From: Pseudomonadota bacterium
GTDB lineage: Bacteria; Pseudomonadota; Alphaproteobacteria; Acetobacterales; Acetobacteraceae
Direction of reading: 5' to 3'
DNA length: 6,131 nt
NCBI GenBank assembly: GCA_021841985.1
Contig: JAKCCP010000146.1
Coordinates: 1 to 6,131 of the forward strand
In this document: positions 5,647 through 6,131 of the stretch, one piece after another
How positions within the stretch are numbered: the first letter of the stretch is position 1
Layout of the letters: each line of letters starts with the position of its first letter
The notes under the pieces: generated by a model
What the model saw: only the letters and a program-made list of their open reading frames with translations
The model's database searches: none
Told to the model about the DNA's origin: nothing
Program-made: the position numbers and the translations under genes

Positions 5647-6131
5647 TCACCGCATTATAGCCGCCGTGTGACGCGCGGCGAAGAGGGCGCGAAACGCAAC
5701 CAGGGCGACGGCGAGCGCCAGCGCCGCGAGGACGGCGAAAATCGCGGATGGCGCGAGGCCGAGCGCATGCAGCCCCATCAGCGCCAGCGCCGCCACCACC
5801 ATGAAGGCGGCGTTCAAAACATTGTTCGCGGCAATCATCCGCGCCCGGCGCGACGCCGGCGCCCGCTGCAGCACGGCGTAGAGCAGCACCGAGACCACGC
5901 CGCCCGAAGCGGCGAGAAGAAACAAATCCGCGAACAGATGCCAGCCCGCGAAGCTCGCCAGAACCTGCCGCACCGTCCGCGCCCCGGGAACCAGCCCGAA
6001 CCGATGGGTCACGAGGGCGAAATCACCGCTCAGCAGCGCCATCGTCAGGAGCGCCCAGGGCACCGGCCAGAGCCCGACGCCACCCTGGACGCCACCCTGG
6101 GCCAGGCGCCCGGTCGCGACCGAGCCCGCGC
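5647..6131 (-). CDS. MFS transporter, LplT-like, C-terminal half (runs off window)
   Basis: The last 160 residues of a major facilitator protein are present; the reading frame stays open to the right edge, so the start lies outside, and the GTG at 6063 is internal. Hydrophobic helices alternate with short loops. Two segments match the MFS part of LplT and of the MFS-acyltransferase fusion family: LFADLFLLAASGGVVSVLLYAVLQR, and RARMIAANNVLNAAFMVVAAL after it (compare the recurrent R-x-R-x-IAANN-x-LNA-x-FMV pattern). In those families the protein moves lysophospholipids across the inner membrane, often together with an acyl-ACP phospholipid acyltransferase. Here the protein ends ARHTAAIMR and no acyltransferase domain follows before the channel gene 66 nt downstream, so this copy is a stand-alone transporter or a fusion that has lost its partner. 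Near the window edge the protein contains a duplicated QGGV, from a perfect 12-bp tandem repeat. A more distant MFS role cannot be excluded. Confidence 0.82.
   Translation of the reverse strand, partial: AGSVATGRLAQGGVQGGVGLWPVPWALLTMALLSGDFALVTHRFGLVPGARTVRQVLASFAGWHLFADLFLLAASGGVVSVLLYAVLQRAPASRRARMIAANNVLNAAFMVVAALALMGLHALGLAPSAIFAVLAALALAVALVAFRALFAARHTAAIMR
6076..6099. repeat. Perfect 12-bp tandem duplication in the MFS gene
   Basis: The unit GACGCCACCCTG occurs twice in direct succession at 6076-6087 and 6088-6099. On the coding (-) strand it gives QGGVQGGV, so the duplication keeps the frame and lengthens what is probably a loop between membrane helices by four residues. Confidence 0.9.

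Noticed and set aside
5637..5660. TTGCAT ... TATAG promoter-like pair on the + strand
   Set aside because: The spacing is about 13 nt, too short, and no + strand gene follows.

Overview
The window is GC-rich and densely coded, with short gaps and a mix of ATG, GTG and TTG starts. Protein style and codon use suggest a high-GC alphaproteobacterium, possibly of the Rhodospirillales/Acetobacterales type. That placement is inference; there is no rRNA or other marker gene here to prove it.

Left part (about 1-3637, + strand): a branched-chain-amino-acid-type (LivKHMGF, HAAT family) ABC importer operon. It holds the C-terminal end of the periplasmic substrate-binding protein, permeases livH and livM, then ATPases livG and livF. 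All are in the order usual for this family. The genes are tightly packed: 29 nt between the binding protein and livH, 16 nt between livH and livM, an ATGA overlap between livM and livG, and a 14-nt overlap between livG and livF. Together they would take a solute captured in the periplasm through a LivHM channel powered by LivGF. The true substrate cannot be read from these sequences.

Middle (3638-4626): a small single-pass membrane protein on the - strand, convergent with livF, and a short AlkA-type DNA-3-methyladenine glycosylase on the + strand. The two are divergently transcribed from a 102-bp intergenic region that contains three dyad-symmetric sequences.

Right part (4627-6131, - strand): a 317-residue K+-channel-like protein. 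It has a TVGYGD selectivity filter and a long hydrophobic N-terminal module, and no cytosolic regulatory domain. Upstream of it lies the C-terminal half of a major facilitator protein resembling the lysophospholipid transporter LplT (or the MFS part of LplT-acyltransferase fusions), running off the window edge.

No mobile element, CRISPR array, tRNA, rRNA or convincing rho-independent terminator was seen. No gene-free stretch exceeds about 100 bases. Most of the window is ordinary. The items most worth a second look are the divergent intergenic dyads, the unnamed small membrane protein, the channel architecture, and a few short repeats inside genes.
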